Positions 56,251 to 64,000 of a DNA stretch of 64,000 nucleotides are shown piece after piece. A model generated the notes under the pieces. That model worked only from the letters and a program-made list of their open reading frames with translations, searched no databases and had not been told where the DNA came from. The position numbers and the translations under genes are program-made. This DNA is from Crotalaria pallida. Taxonomy: Eukaryota; Streptophyta; Magnoliopsida; Fabales; Fabaceae. The stretch is taken from contig CM075652.1 of assembly GCA_037953625.1 (NCBI GenBank), forward strand, positions 73,189,501 through 73,253,500, written 5' to 3'. How positions within the stretch are numbered: position 1 is the stretch's first letter; every line of letters starts with the position of its first letter.

Positions 56251-56370
56251 GAAGAAGAATCGAACCCAACCGCACCACTCACCGTGAATCGAAGAAGATC
56301 GAACCCAGCCGCACCACTCGCTGTGAATCGAAGAAGACGAACAGCCGCACCACTCGCTGAAGAAGAATCG
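56251..56370. repeat. 39-40-bp minisatellite in the CACTA element
   Basis: Three units starting gaagaag at 56251, 56291 and 56330, each with the word ccgcaccactc. It lies near the 5' end of the minus-strand transcription unit, before the right subterminal repeats. Confidence 0.85.
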
Positions 56371-56701
56371 CATCCGCGCCACACTCCAGAGAGAAGAAGA
56401 AGAGAGCTCGATCGTGATTTGGGTTTTAGAGAAGAGAGCTCGTTGTGAGTGAGGGTGCAGTGTATTTTGTTTCAGAGGGAAGAAATGAAGTGAGTGAAAT
56501 TTTAGAGGGAAGTGGGCCGAAAAGAGGGAGGGAAATTTTGGGCTTAATGGCTGTTTTAAGGGCCATAATTTTCATACAACTTCCATTTTATGTATGTATA
56601 AAACGGCGGTTCAAAAACAACCATTTTTAAACGCATAAAATGGCTGGTTTTATATAACTGCCATTTTAAAATTGCCATTTTTTACCCTTTTTTTTGTAGT
56701 G

Positions 56702-59167
56702 AATAAATATTTTCCAGAAGATTTGCGAAGAAAGAAGGAAGTGGAATTCATGCAATTGAAGCAGGGGGATATGAGTGTAGGGGAGTATGCTGCCAGATTC
56801 GAGGAGCTGATAAAGTACTCTCCCTATTACTTGAATAACCCTGATGAAAGGAGTAAGTGTGTGAAGTTTGAAGGCCGGAGCTGAACTCTATCCTCAGTTA
56901 TCAAAGGATTCAGAGTTTCCCTGCACTTGTGGATATGTGCAGAATGTATGAAGATGAAAAGAAGGCGGAGCTGATAGGAAGCCAAGTGAAAGGGGTTGGA
57001 CAAAACTATGGACCACAGAGGAAGAAGAAGTTTGATCATCGAAGTAATGGTCCATATTCTAAGAACAAGGGTAAGGGCAAGGCAGAGATGGATAACAAGA
57101 ACAAGTCTCGCGATAATGCTCCTTATTGCGAGAAATGCAAGTGTTATCATCATGGTCAGTTTTGCTGGTCCACAGGAGGATGCTTCAAGTGTGGAAAACA
57201 AGGTCACTTTGCTCGTGAATGCAAAGAATCTGCAAAGGGATCTGCTGGAAAGCCTGTGGTACAAGGAAGAGTATTTACCCTGAGTGGTAGCGAAACAACC
57301 CAAACCCCGAACCTCGTGCAAGGTAATTTTCTGCTTAATAACCAACCTTGCAAAATCATGTTTGATTCTAGAGCTACACATTCTTTTGTTTCCCCTGAAT
57401 GTGTGAATAGGCTGAATCTTGTTGTTTCTGATTCACCCTGCTATCTTAGCATAGATACCCCTACGGGAATACCGATCTTCACCGCTAAAGTCTGTTTAGG
57501 GTGTGATGTAGAAATTTTGGGTCGTCTTTCCAAGGTAGATTTGGTTTGTCTTCCTAATTTACAATTGGATGTGATCTTGGGAATGGATTGGTTGATGAAG
57601 AACCAAGTGATCATCAATTGTGAGGAAAAGACAATTCAATATAGGACCCTTGAACCGGAGGGTTATATGTGTTTATTCTCGGCTTCGGGAGAAGAAGAGT
57701 CGATGCCGATCGAGGAGATTCCGGTGGTGAGAGAATTTCCGGAAGTATTTCCTGAAGAGATACCAGGATTACCTCCGAAGCGAGAGATAGAGTTTGGGAT
57801 TGACTTAGTCCCTGGAGCTGGTCCCATCTCTATTGCTCCTTATAGAATGGCATCACCAGAAATGGCAGAGATGAAGAAGCAAATCGAGGAACTGTTGCAG
57901 AAGCAGATGATCAGGCCAAGCGTTTCGCCTTGGGGAGCTCCATTACTGTTCGTAAAGAAGAAAGATGGGAGTATGAGGATGTGTGTGGACTACAGGCAGC
58001 TGAATAAGGTCACTATTAAGAATGAGCATCCCTTGCCATGGATTGATGACCTTATGGACCAAGTGAGGGGAGCTGCAGTATTCTCCAAGATTGATCTGAG
58101 ATCGGGTTATCATCAGATCAGGATAAAGGAGGAGGATATACCCAAGACTGCATTTCGATCTCGATACGGTCATTATGAGTATGTTGTGATGCCGTTCGGA
58201 TTGACTAATGCACCTGCTATTTTCATGGACTATATGAACCGGATCTTTAGACCATATTTGGATTTGTTTGTGGTGGTATTTATTGACAATATTTTGGTCT
58301 ATTCTAAAAATCCGGAAGAGCATGAAGAGCATCTCAGGATTGTGTTAAAGGTCCTGAAGGAGAAGCAATTATATGCCAAGCTTACGAAGTGTGAGTTTTG
58401 GTTGAATGAAGTGAAGTTTCTGGGGCATGTGATCTCTAAAGAAGGAATTGCGGGGGATCCAGCGAAAGTAAGTTCAGTGCTAAGTTGGGAACAACTTAAG
58501 ACTGTGACAGAGGTGAGAAGTTTCCTAGGGCTGGCTGGATACTATCGTATATTCATAGAAGGATTTTCAAAGATTGCATTACCTTTGACTAAGTTGACTC
58601 GGAAAGATCAACCGTTCGTGTGGGACGATCGGTGCGAAGTCAGTTTCCGTGAGTTGAAGGAAAGGTTAACATCGTCTCCTGTGTTAATCTTACCTGATCC
58701 TCACAAGAGTTTTGAAGTTTACTGCGATGCATCTAAGCAAGGACTGGGTTGTGTATTGATGCAAGAAGGAAGAGTAGTGGCTTATGCATCGAGACAATTG
58801 AAGAATCATGAAGCAAATTACCCGACACACGATTTAGAATTGGCTGCGATCGTGTTTGCCTTAAAGATATGGAGACATTATCTCTATGGCACTACATTCC
58901 AAGTATTTAGTGACTATAAGAGTTTGAAATATCTGTTTGACCAGAAAGAGTTGAACATGAGGCAAAGAAGATGGATGGAGTTTTTGAAAGATTACGACTT
59001 TAAACTCCACTATCATCCGGGTAAAGCGAATGTGGTTGCAGATGCTTTGAGTCGGAAGGCAATCCACATAAGTGCGATGATGGTTAAGGAAGCAGCGTTG
59101 ATTGAGGAATTCAGAGACTTGAGCTTGTTGACACAAGTGGAGCCATCAAGTATCAAGTTGGGGATGT
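56702..59167 (+). pseudogene. pol: gag 3' part, protease, reverse transcriptase and RNase H of element C
   Basis: Resumes with KYFPEDLRRKKEVEF after the CACTA element; frameshifts fall at 56870-56930. From 56929 one frame runs on: zinc knuckle CFKCGKQGHFAREC; protease IMFDSRATHSF, where the active-site Gly is Arg; reverse transcriptase MCVDYRQLNKVTIKNEHPLP and FSKIDLRSGYHQIRI; then VVFIDNILVYS, where the second catalytic Asp is Asn; RNase H with YCDASKQGLGCVLM and DALSRKA at its end. Cut by solo LTR C' at 59168, within the sequence LGML. Three of the enzymes are thus damaged at key residues or frames. Confidence 0.9.
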
Positions 59168-59524
59168 TGTGACGACCCAACTTTTATTCCAAAACTTAAT
59201 ATTCATTTTTAGAAAATTCGACCATTTTTTTTTTTAAACTAAAAGTCAGTCATCATCCATTATCGAGTCTTTGCGGAAATTATAAAATCAATTATCATGA
59301 AAGAAACTATTCATATTATATTTCATAAAAAGGAAAGTACATTTCCATTACATCAAAACCATCAACACTAGGTTTAACTTAAGTACTCTAGGTCATTTCA
59401 TTATATTACATATCTTACAACAAAATTTATAATAACCTAGAGCAACTGGTTCGAAACAAAATATAAAATAGATAAGAGAAACCTGATGAGTCGCATTATC
59501 CACATTCCCACATCCCAACTCAAC

Positions 59525-60010
59525 TCAATCATCAGTTCCCCACTGACTACCGGTTGAGTTGTCCATGAAATCATCATCAGCCACCGGATCGGCATCCTCC
59601 ACCGGATCCTCATCCTCTATCGGATCCTCCTCCTCCTCCTCCTCTTCATGTGCCGGTTCAGATGGCACATATACCGGAGTCCGAGTTTGGGCTCTAGTGG
59701 AAGGACGAGAGGGAGCAGGAACCTCCAAAATAATTCTTTCCTCAGAGGGTGATGGACTTGGTGGAAGGGTGCGTCTCGGAAAACGTCTTGGCGGTGGTGG
59801 TGGTGTTCCATGTCGAAACACAAAATTTGGCGGAATGTGCATAATGTACATCATTGGGATTCTCGTCCTACGCGGACGCATTCGGGACCATGGGTTTGGG
59901 TGACGGAAAGTGACTTCCACGTCCCCTTCATAGATAGCCCGATGATCCTCAAAGTTCCACTCCCCATTGGGGAGCGGCCTCATCTCCACGCAAATCATGT
60001 TCCTGGCCAT
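59525..60010 (-). CDS. Intact LTR ORF of solo LTR C' (MAR-type)
   Basis: 161 codons from ATG. MARNMICVEMRPLPNGEWNF opens a 60-residue segment that includes RHPNPWSRMRPRRTRIPMMY. A proline-rich middle (PPPPPRRFPRR) follows, then a strongly acidic end (EEEEEEEDPIEDEDPVEDAD). No signal peptide or membrane segment. Homologous in order and wording to the decayed ORF in LTR C. The ATG lies 3 bases after a predicted splice acceptor. Not a family I recognise. The basic and acidic halves suggest a nucleic-acid or protein-binding role, which is only a guess. Confidence 0.6.
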   Translation of the reverse strand: MARNMICVEMRPLPNGEWNFEDHRAIYEGDVEVTFRHPNPWSRMRPRRTRIPMMYIMHIPPNFVFRHGTPPPPPRRFPRRTLPPSPSPSEERIILEVPAPSRPSTRAQTRTPVYVPSEPAHEEEEEEEDPIEDEDPVEDADPVADDDFMDNSTGSQWGTDD

Positions 60011-60013
60011 GAC

Positions 60014-61710
60014 CTACAACAAGGGATTAGGAGTGAGTCATAGCTAAATACAATAAAAAATGAGCATAACAGAGGCTAGAAATAACAAGCACAAGTTTTA
60101 AGATAGCAATAATAAATGCATATGTATATGCTCAAACTGTCTTTTATAATATTTCATTTAGTTTCGTGATGCATGCCTACTCCTCATTCATGCTACGCGG
60201 TTCGGCATCCGAGTATCTCAGGCTCGGGATATTCATAATCCTATGGTTCATCAAACCGGAGCGTATTCACAACCCAGGCGTCACGATTTGATTGGGAATT
60301 TGGCCATCATAACATTTTCATGTTACGGAATCCAAATCATCACAGCATCTTCGTGCTATGGCATCACAGCTATCTCAGGGCTGCGGAATACTTCTACCTA
60401 TACCAGATTCCACAATCAAAATCGGAGCATCTCCATGCATGTCAATGTCACATAATTGTTCATTGTCTTTTTCTCTTTTAATTCATATCTTTGAATATCA
60501 TGCCTCCAATATAGAGACCCAAAATTCATAATCCTTCTTGCTTATAAACCATCTTTTCATTTTTGCATTAACTGGTGCTTGTGCTTTCCAAAAATTCCAT
60601 CAGCGGCCCAGCCACTTTGTGATGGTTTTATACAATAGGAATTTAATTACGTTGTCATTAATTTGTGCAACGACCCCATCTAGGACTCCCAAAATATCAA
60701 CCAAGTGGGTAAAAACTTCCACTGGGACATGGGAATAAAATCAACCAAATGGGTGTACGCACCTCCATTGGGACATCCTGTCCGAATATGTCAACCACTG
60801 AATAAAATTCCAGTAGGACTCATCCAGGATAAAATCAACCAATGGGATTAAATCTATAGATATTAAGAGCAGAAATTAAAATTTAAGCATATAGGAGTTT
60901 AGACGAGTTAATCTTTAATTACTTCATAAATAAGTAAAGATTTTCTGAAAATTATTTAAATTACTCGAGTAGTTCTTCACCTACTCGAGTGTTCATGTAA
61001 AATTACTCGAGTCCTTCAAGAAATACTCGAGTGTTCTTCCCATTTTCCAGAATACTCGAGTCTTTCTTCAATTACTCGAGTGTTTTAGCAGCAGCAGCAC
61101 CAGTTTCTGCACTTTATAATGCCAATTCGAGTTCAGAGCCTTTCCTTTCCATTTTTATGCAAAACAGTAACTTAGATACATAAAATAAACATGTTAGAAC
61201 ATGTAATCAATATTTAAACAACATCAAATGCAATAAATCACAGAATCAACATAAACTTAGCAAATAACCATTTCAACATATGATTTTCATTTCCTTTTGT
61301 TTTTAACTTCGAAAATTGATCCAGTGAGCATCATTAGGTCCATTTAGACATGTTTGGTTTATAAAAACTTGGGTTTATGACCTCTATGTCATATTCCCAA
61401 TTCAAACTTCACCCCTTGATGAACCATATGAGGTTCCTACATTTCCAGCTTGAAATAACTCATTCTAGTATTTAGATAACTCCTCCCTTACCTTAGAGAA
61501 GCTAATCAACAAGTAAAACGACAGAGAAATCGGTTGGATCAAAAATCCAAATTCTGGACTTGGTGAAAAAGAGTTGAACAGGCTGACTTTGGCCACAGAT
61601 TTCACCACGGATTTGGCATGAAAAAGAATGAAACAAGTTAGTTTCAGAAACTAGGATATACTAACTTTAATCAGAAACAAGTTTGACACGAAAAGAATCC
61701 ATGAATTTAC
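60014..61710 (-). other. Predicted intron within solo LTR C'
   Basis: Minus strand: donor CGTTTG|GTAAATTC at 61710; branch-point-like CTCACTCC and acceptor cccttgttgtag at 60014. Length 1,697 bp, near that of LTR C. It holds the inner cluster of ACTCGAGT motifs. Confidence 0.5.
60963..61081. repeat. Inner cluster of ACTCGAGT palindromes in C'
   Basis: Starts 60963/60983, 61005/61025 and 61054/61074: three pairs, each with 20-bp spacing. Confidence 0.95.
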
Positions 61711-62003
61711 CAAACGATTTCAATGAAGATGAATACTTGAGACTGAATGTTACTCTGTTTTCTCAGTTTTGAACCTCCAACTTTGAAGGCCTAGAACTTG
61801 ATCTTCAGAAGGCTATTTGAAGTGATTTCAAGTTCTAATTCAAGAATGGAATCAGAACTTCAGTTTGTGTTTAGGTTTCAAGGAAAATGAGTGAGGATTG
61901 AGAGAGAACGAAGGGATCAAAGTGAACTCTGTAAAACAGGGAAATTTCTGGTCAAATTCGGGTTTTGGAACTTCAGAGGTGTTGATGCTTCAACCAAGCA
62001 TCA

Positions 62004-62010
62004 ATTTATA
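62004..62010 (-). promoter_or_regulatory. TATA box of solo LTR C'
   Basis: Minus strand GGCTATAAATTG, 294 bases before the predicted donor, about 120 bases after the U3 palindromes. Confidence 0.65.
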
Positions 62011-62131
62011 GCCTAACAGTACTTCAACTTGAAGTAAGGTTCAGCTCTATGCTTGTCATGTCAAGAAACCGCGTTTTGGTGCGAAATTAATTGTAAAACC
62101 GACTTATACATTTAGCCAGACTACTCGATTT

Positions 62132-62278
62132 ACTCGAGTCTTTTTCTTTCTACTCGAGTATTTTTCAAAAACTCAAGAACACTCGAGTCTTTTCTGACAT
62201 ACTCGAGTCTTTTGGCTCAAAATTCAAATTTTCAAACAGATAGTGATTATACTCGAGTACCCTCTACAATACTCGAGT
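62132..62278. repeat. U3 cluster of ACTCGAGT palindromes in C'
   Basis: Starts 62132/62152, 62181/62201 and 62251/62271: again three pairs, each with 20-bp spacing. The cluster lies about 90 bp from the LTR start. Confidence 0.95.
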
Positions 62279-62370
62279 AAAATGTCTTAATTTCAGAAAA
62301 ATCATTATTTTATTCAACACATTTATTTATTTAAATAATTTATTTATTTATTAAAATACAGGACCTTACA

Positions 62371-63826
62371 GATGTTGCAAATCACAAACGAGTTCTTGGA
62401 GAGGATTCGGGAGTTGCAACGAGCAGACGAAGAATTGATGGAAAAGAGGAAACTAGGTTCAGAAGGAAGGGAACCTGATTTCAAGATTGGGCAGGATGGA
62501 ATCCTTCGTTTCAGGACAAGGATTTGTATACCAAGAGATCAGGAAGTTAGAAGATTGATTCTTGACGAAGCCCATAAGAGTCGGATGAGTATGCATCCTG
62601 GATCAACCAAAATGTATCAAGACTTGAAGAAGATGTTTTGGTGGTCTTGATTGAAAAAGGATGTGGCAGAATATGTGGCGGCGTGTTTGATTTGTCAGAA
62701 AGCGAAGGTAGAACATCAGAAACCGGGAGGACAGTTGCAACCTCTGAGGATTCCCCAATGGAAGTGGGATAGCATCTCAATGGACTTTGTGTCTGGTTTG
62801 CTGAGGACAGCAGCAAATCATGATGCAATCTGGGTGGTTGCGGATAGGTTAACCAAGTATGCGCATTTTATTCCGATAAATATGCGTTATCCTTTGAACA
62901 AGCTTACCCAGATCTATATCAAGGATGTAGTTCGTCTTCACGGAGTGCCTTCGAGTATTGTGTCAGATTGAGACCCTAGATTTTCGTCACAATTCTGGAA
63001 AAGTCTGCATGACGCTATGGGAACAAGGTTGAAATTGAGTTCTGCGTATCATCCACAGACGGATGGCCAGACGTTGAGAACAATTCAATCTTTGGAAGAT
63101 GTATTGCGAGCGTGTGCACTTGAAGAACAAGGAAGTTGGGATCAAGTGTTACCTCTTGCAGAATTCACATACAACAACAGCTATCATGCGAGCATTGGAA
63201 TGGCACCGTTCGAGGCGTTGTATGGAAGGAAGTGTCAAACCCCGCTATGTTGGTTCCAAGTGGGGGAGAACCTGATGGTTGGACCAGAGATGGTACAGCA
63301 AACATCTGAGAAGATTAAGATGGTTCAGGCAAAGATGAAAGCGGCTCAGAGTCGGCAGAAGAGTTATGCGGATAAGAGGAGAAAACCATTAGAGTTTTCT
63401 GAGGGCGATCATGTGTTCCTTCGGGTAGTCCCGATGAAAGGAATCAGTAGAGCTTTGAGAACCCGAAAGCTTTCGCCTAAGTGTATAGGTCCATATCAAA
63501 TCCTTAAGAGAGTTGGTCCTATTGCTTATCAATTGGCTTTACCACCCACTTTATCCAATTTGCACAACGTCTTTCACGTTTCGCAATTAAAGAAGTATGT
63601 GCATGACCCATCTGTTATTCTAAAACTCCAACCTGACGACCTAACTCTAAAGGAAAACCTGACCTTTGAGACCAGACCAGTTCAAATAGAAGATCGTGAA
63701 GTCAAGCAGCTCAGGGGAAAGGAAGTACCTTTGGTTAAGGTGATATGGGAAAATGCTGACGTATTCGAAGCTACATGGGAATTAGAGGAGAAGATGCGTC
63801 AAGCGTATCCGGAGTTGTTTTTGTAA
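62371..63826 (+). pseudogene. pol: Integrase and chromodomain-like tail of element C
   Basis: Continues pol after C'. The zinc-binding region has MHPGSTKMYQDLKKMFWW, then a TGA (near 62648), then CLICQKAKVEHQKPGGQ. Catalytic core: ISMDFVSGL with the first Asp; SIVSD followed by a TGA (near 62969); then YHPQTDGQTLRTIQSLE, where the third catalytic Glu is Leu. LYGRKCQTPLCW, the GPYQILKRVGPIAYQLALP segment and the end LVKVIWENADVFEATWELEE are the usual chromovirus C-terminus. Stop at 63824-63826. Confidence 0.9.
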
Positions 63827-63830
63827 ACTA

Positions 63831-63869
63831 GAATTTCGGGGACGAAATTCCTTTTAAGTGGGGGAGTAG
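63831..63869 (+). promoter_or_regulatory. Pre-PPT hairpin and polypurine tract of element C
   Basis: GAATTTCG (63831-63838), loop GGGA, CGAAATTC (63843-63850), directly after the pol stop; then aagtgggggagtag before the LTR at 63870. Confidence 0.82.
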
Positions 63870-64000
63870 TGTAACACCCCTAATTTTCGTCTCCCGAATA
63901 ATAGGAAATTAATAATAAAAAGTTTTATTATTAATTTATAGAAATTTTCCAAGTTTATGTTTTGTATTTAATTAGCCTTAAATATAAAAATAAGTTGAAA
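63870..64000 (+). repeat. Right LTR of element C, first 131 bp
   Basis: Starts TGTAACACCCCTAATTTTCG and matches 47173-47298 with one difference (tcgaaa to ttgaaa). Continues past the window. Confidence 0.95.

Larger units (their letters stand above)
51301..56701 (-). mobile_element. CACTA (En/Spm-type) DNA transposon, non-autonomous, 5.4 kb
   Basis: Ends CACTACAAAAAAACGGG (51301) and, in reverse at 56701, CACTACAAAAAAAAGGG. The 3-bp target duplication is aat (51298-51300 and 56702-56704). The gag frame resumes exactly across the insertion. Subterminal repeats of the type aactgccataatt fill 51310-51720 and 56530-56690. It holds one transposase exon (minus strand) and a captured kinase fragment, also minus. 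The catalytic transposase region is absent. Remaining stretches (51731-52600, 53214-54700, 55250-56200) are A/T-rich without coding signal that I can recognise. Confidence 0.95.
59168..62370 (-). mobile_element. C': complete solo LTR (3.2 kb) inserted in pol of element C
   Basis: Plus strand begins TGTGACGACCC and ends GGACCTTACA, with 5-bp target duplications gatgt at 59163-59167 and 62371-62375. The LTR sense strand is minus: U3 palindromes at 62132-62278, TATA at 62004-62010, donor at 61710, second palindrome cluster at 60963-61081, acceptor at 60014-60015, ORF 59525-60010. Same plan as LTR C though the sequences are widely diverged. Confidence 0.93.
47173..64000 (+). mobile_element. Element C: Tekay-type Ty3/gypsy retrotransposon inserted in LTR A
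   Basis: LTR, primer site, gag, protease, reverse transcriptase, RNase H, integrase with chromodomain-like tail, polypurine tract, LTR: the chromovirus order. Its left LTR lacks the first five bases TGTAA and joins LTR A directly at 47172/47173. A CACTA transposon splits gag (51301-56701) and solo LTR C' splits pol (59168-62370). Stops and lost catalytic residues make it inactive. The 131 visible bases of the right LTR differ from the left by one C/T in a CpG. Confidence 0.9.

Noticed and set aside
57943..58332. 129-codon ORF on the minus strand in the pol region
   Set aside because: Exact antisense shadow of the reverse transcriptase; composition shows no protein signature. The same holds for 56827-57381 and 58861-59136.
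59559..59903. Plus-strand Ser/Gly-rich ORF
   Set aside because: Antisense shadow of the acidic ORF of C'.

Overview
This is plant nuclear DNA, almost certainly from a papilionoid legume. The argument for a plant is the set of LTR retrotransposon lineages present (SIRE-type Ty1/copia, Tekay-type and TAT-type Ty3/gypsy), initiator-tRNA-Met primer sites, a CACTA transposon and plant-type introns. The argument for a legume is weaker: LTRs carrying paired TAATCGATTA-like motifs, which I associate with Phaseoleae. I find no intact host gene. The window is a nested pile of transposons, and the only host-derived coding sequence is a broken MAPKKK fragment inside the CACTA element.

Layout, left to right. 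(1) 1-8494: a TAT-type gypsy element (element H) on the minus strand, with gag and protease but no reverse transcriptase or integrase. It carries an intact, intron-containing antisense ORF on the plus strand. (2) 8495-13329: rearranged LTR debris: a 257-bp sequence present twice, a truncated long LTR with a small acidic ORF, and a second LTR-like fragment. (3) 13330-26090: a SIRE-like copia element (F) on the minus strand without its 3' LTR. Its 5' LTR holds a foldback MITE, which holds a complete 5.87-kb solo LTR. (4) 26091-26967: a small island with a broken plant-transposon-type ORF. (5) 26968-47172: two nested, nearly non-coding long-LTR elements. Element A (5.7-kb LTR, 1.15-kb interior) has element B (5.5-kb LTR, 1.14-kb interior) inserted in its left LTR. 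(6) 47173-64000: a Tekay-like gypsy element (C) inserted in the right LTR of A. Its gag is split by a 5.4-kb CACTA transposon and its pol by a 3.2-kb solo LTR (C').

The least expected content lies in the LTRs. The gypsy LTRs C and C' look like small genes: a TATA box, a leader exon, an intron of about 1.7 kb with a recognisable branch point and acceptor, then an ORF placed before the primer-binding site. A and B carry a different ORF of about 121 codons in the equivalent place, and the truncated LTR at 8778-11530 a third. Separately, four LTR families carry short CG-centred palindromes arranged in pairs 20-22 bp apart. The core differs by family (ATCGAT, ACCGGT, CTCGAG) while the spacing is kept. 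Two conserved RNA-type hairpins, one just downstream of the TATA box and one just before the polypurine tract, recur across families.

Relative order of insertion read from the nesting: A before B and C; C before the CACTA element and C'; copia F before the MITE, and the MITE before the 5.87-kb solo LTR. Coordinates of LTR ends, target-site duplications and splice sites were read by eye. Lineage names are family-level recognition, not database results.
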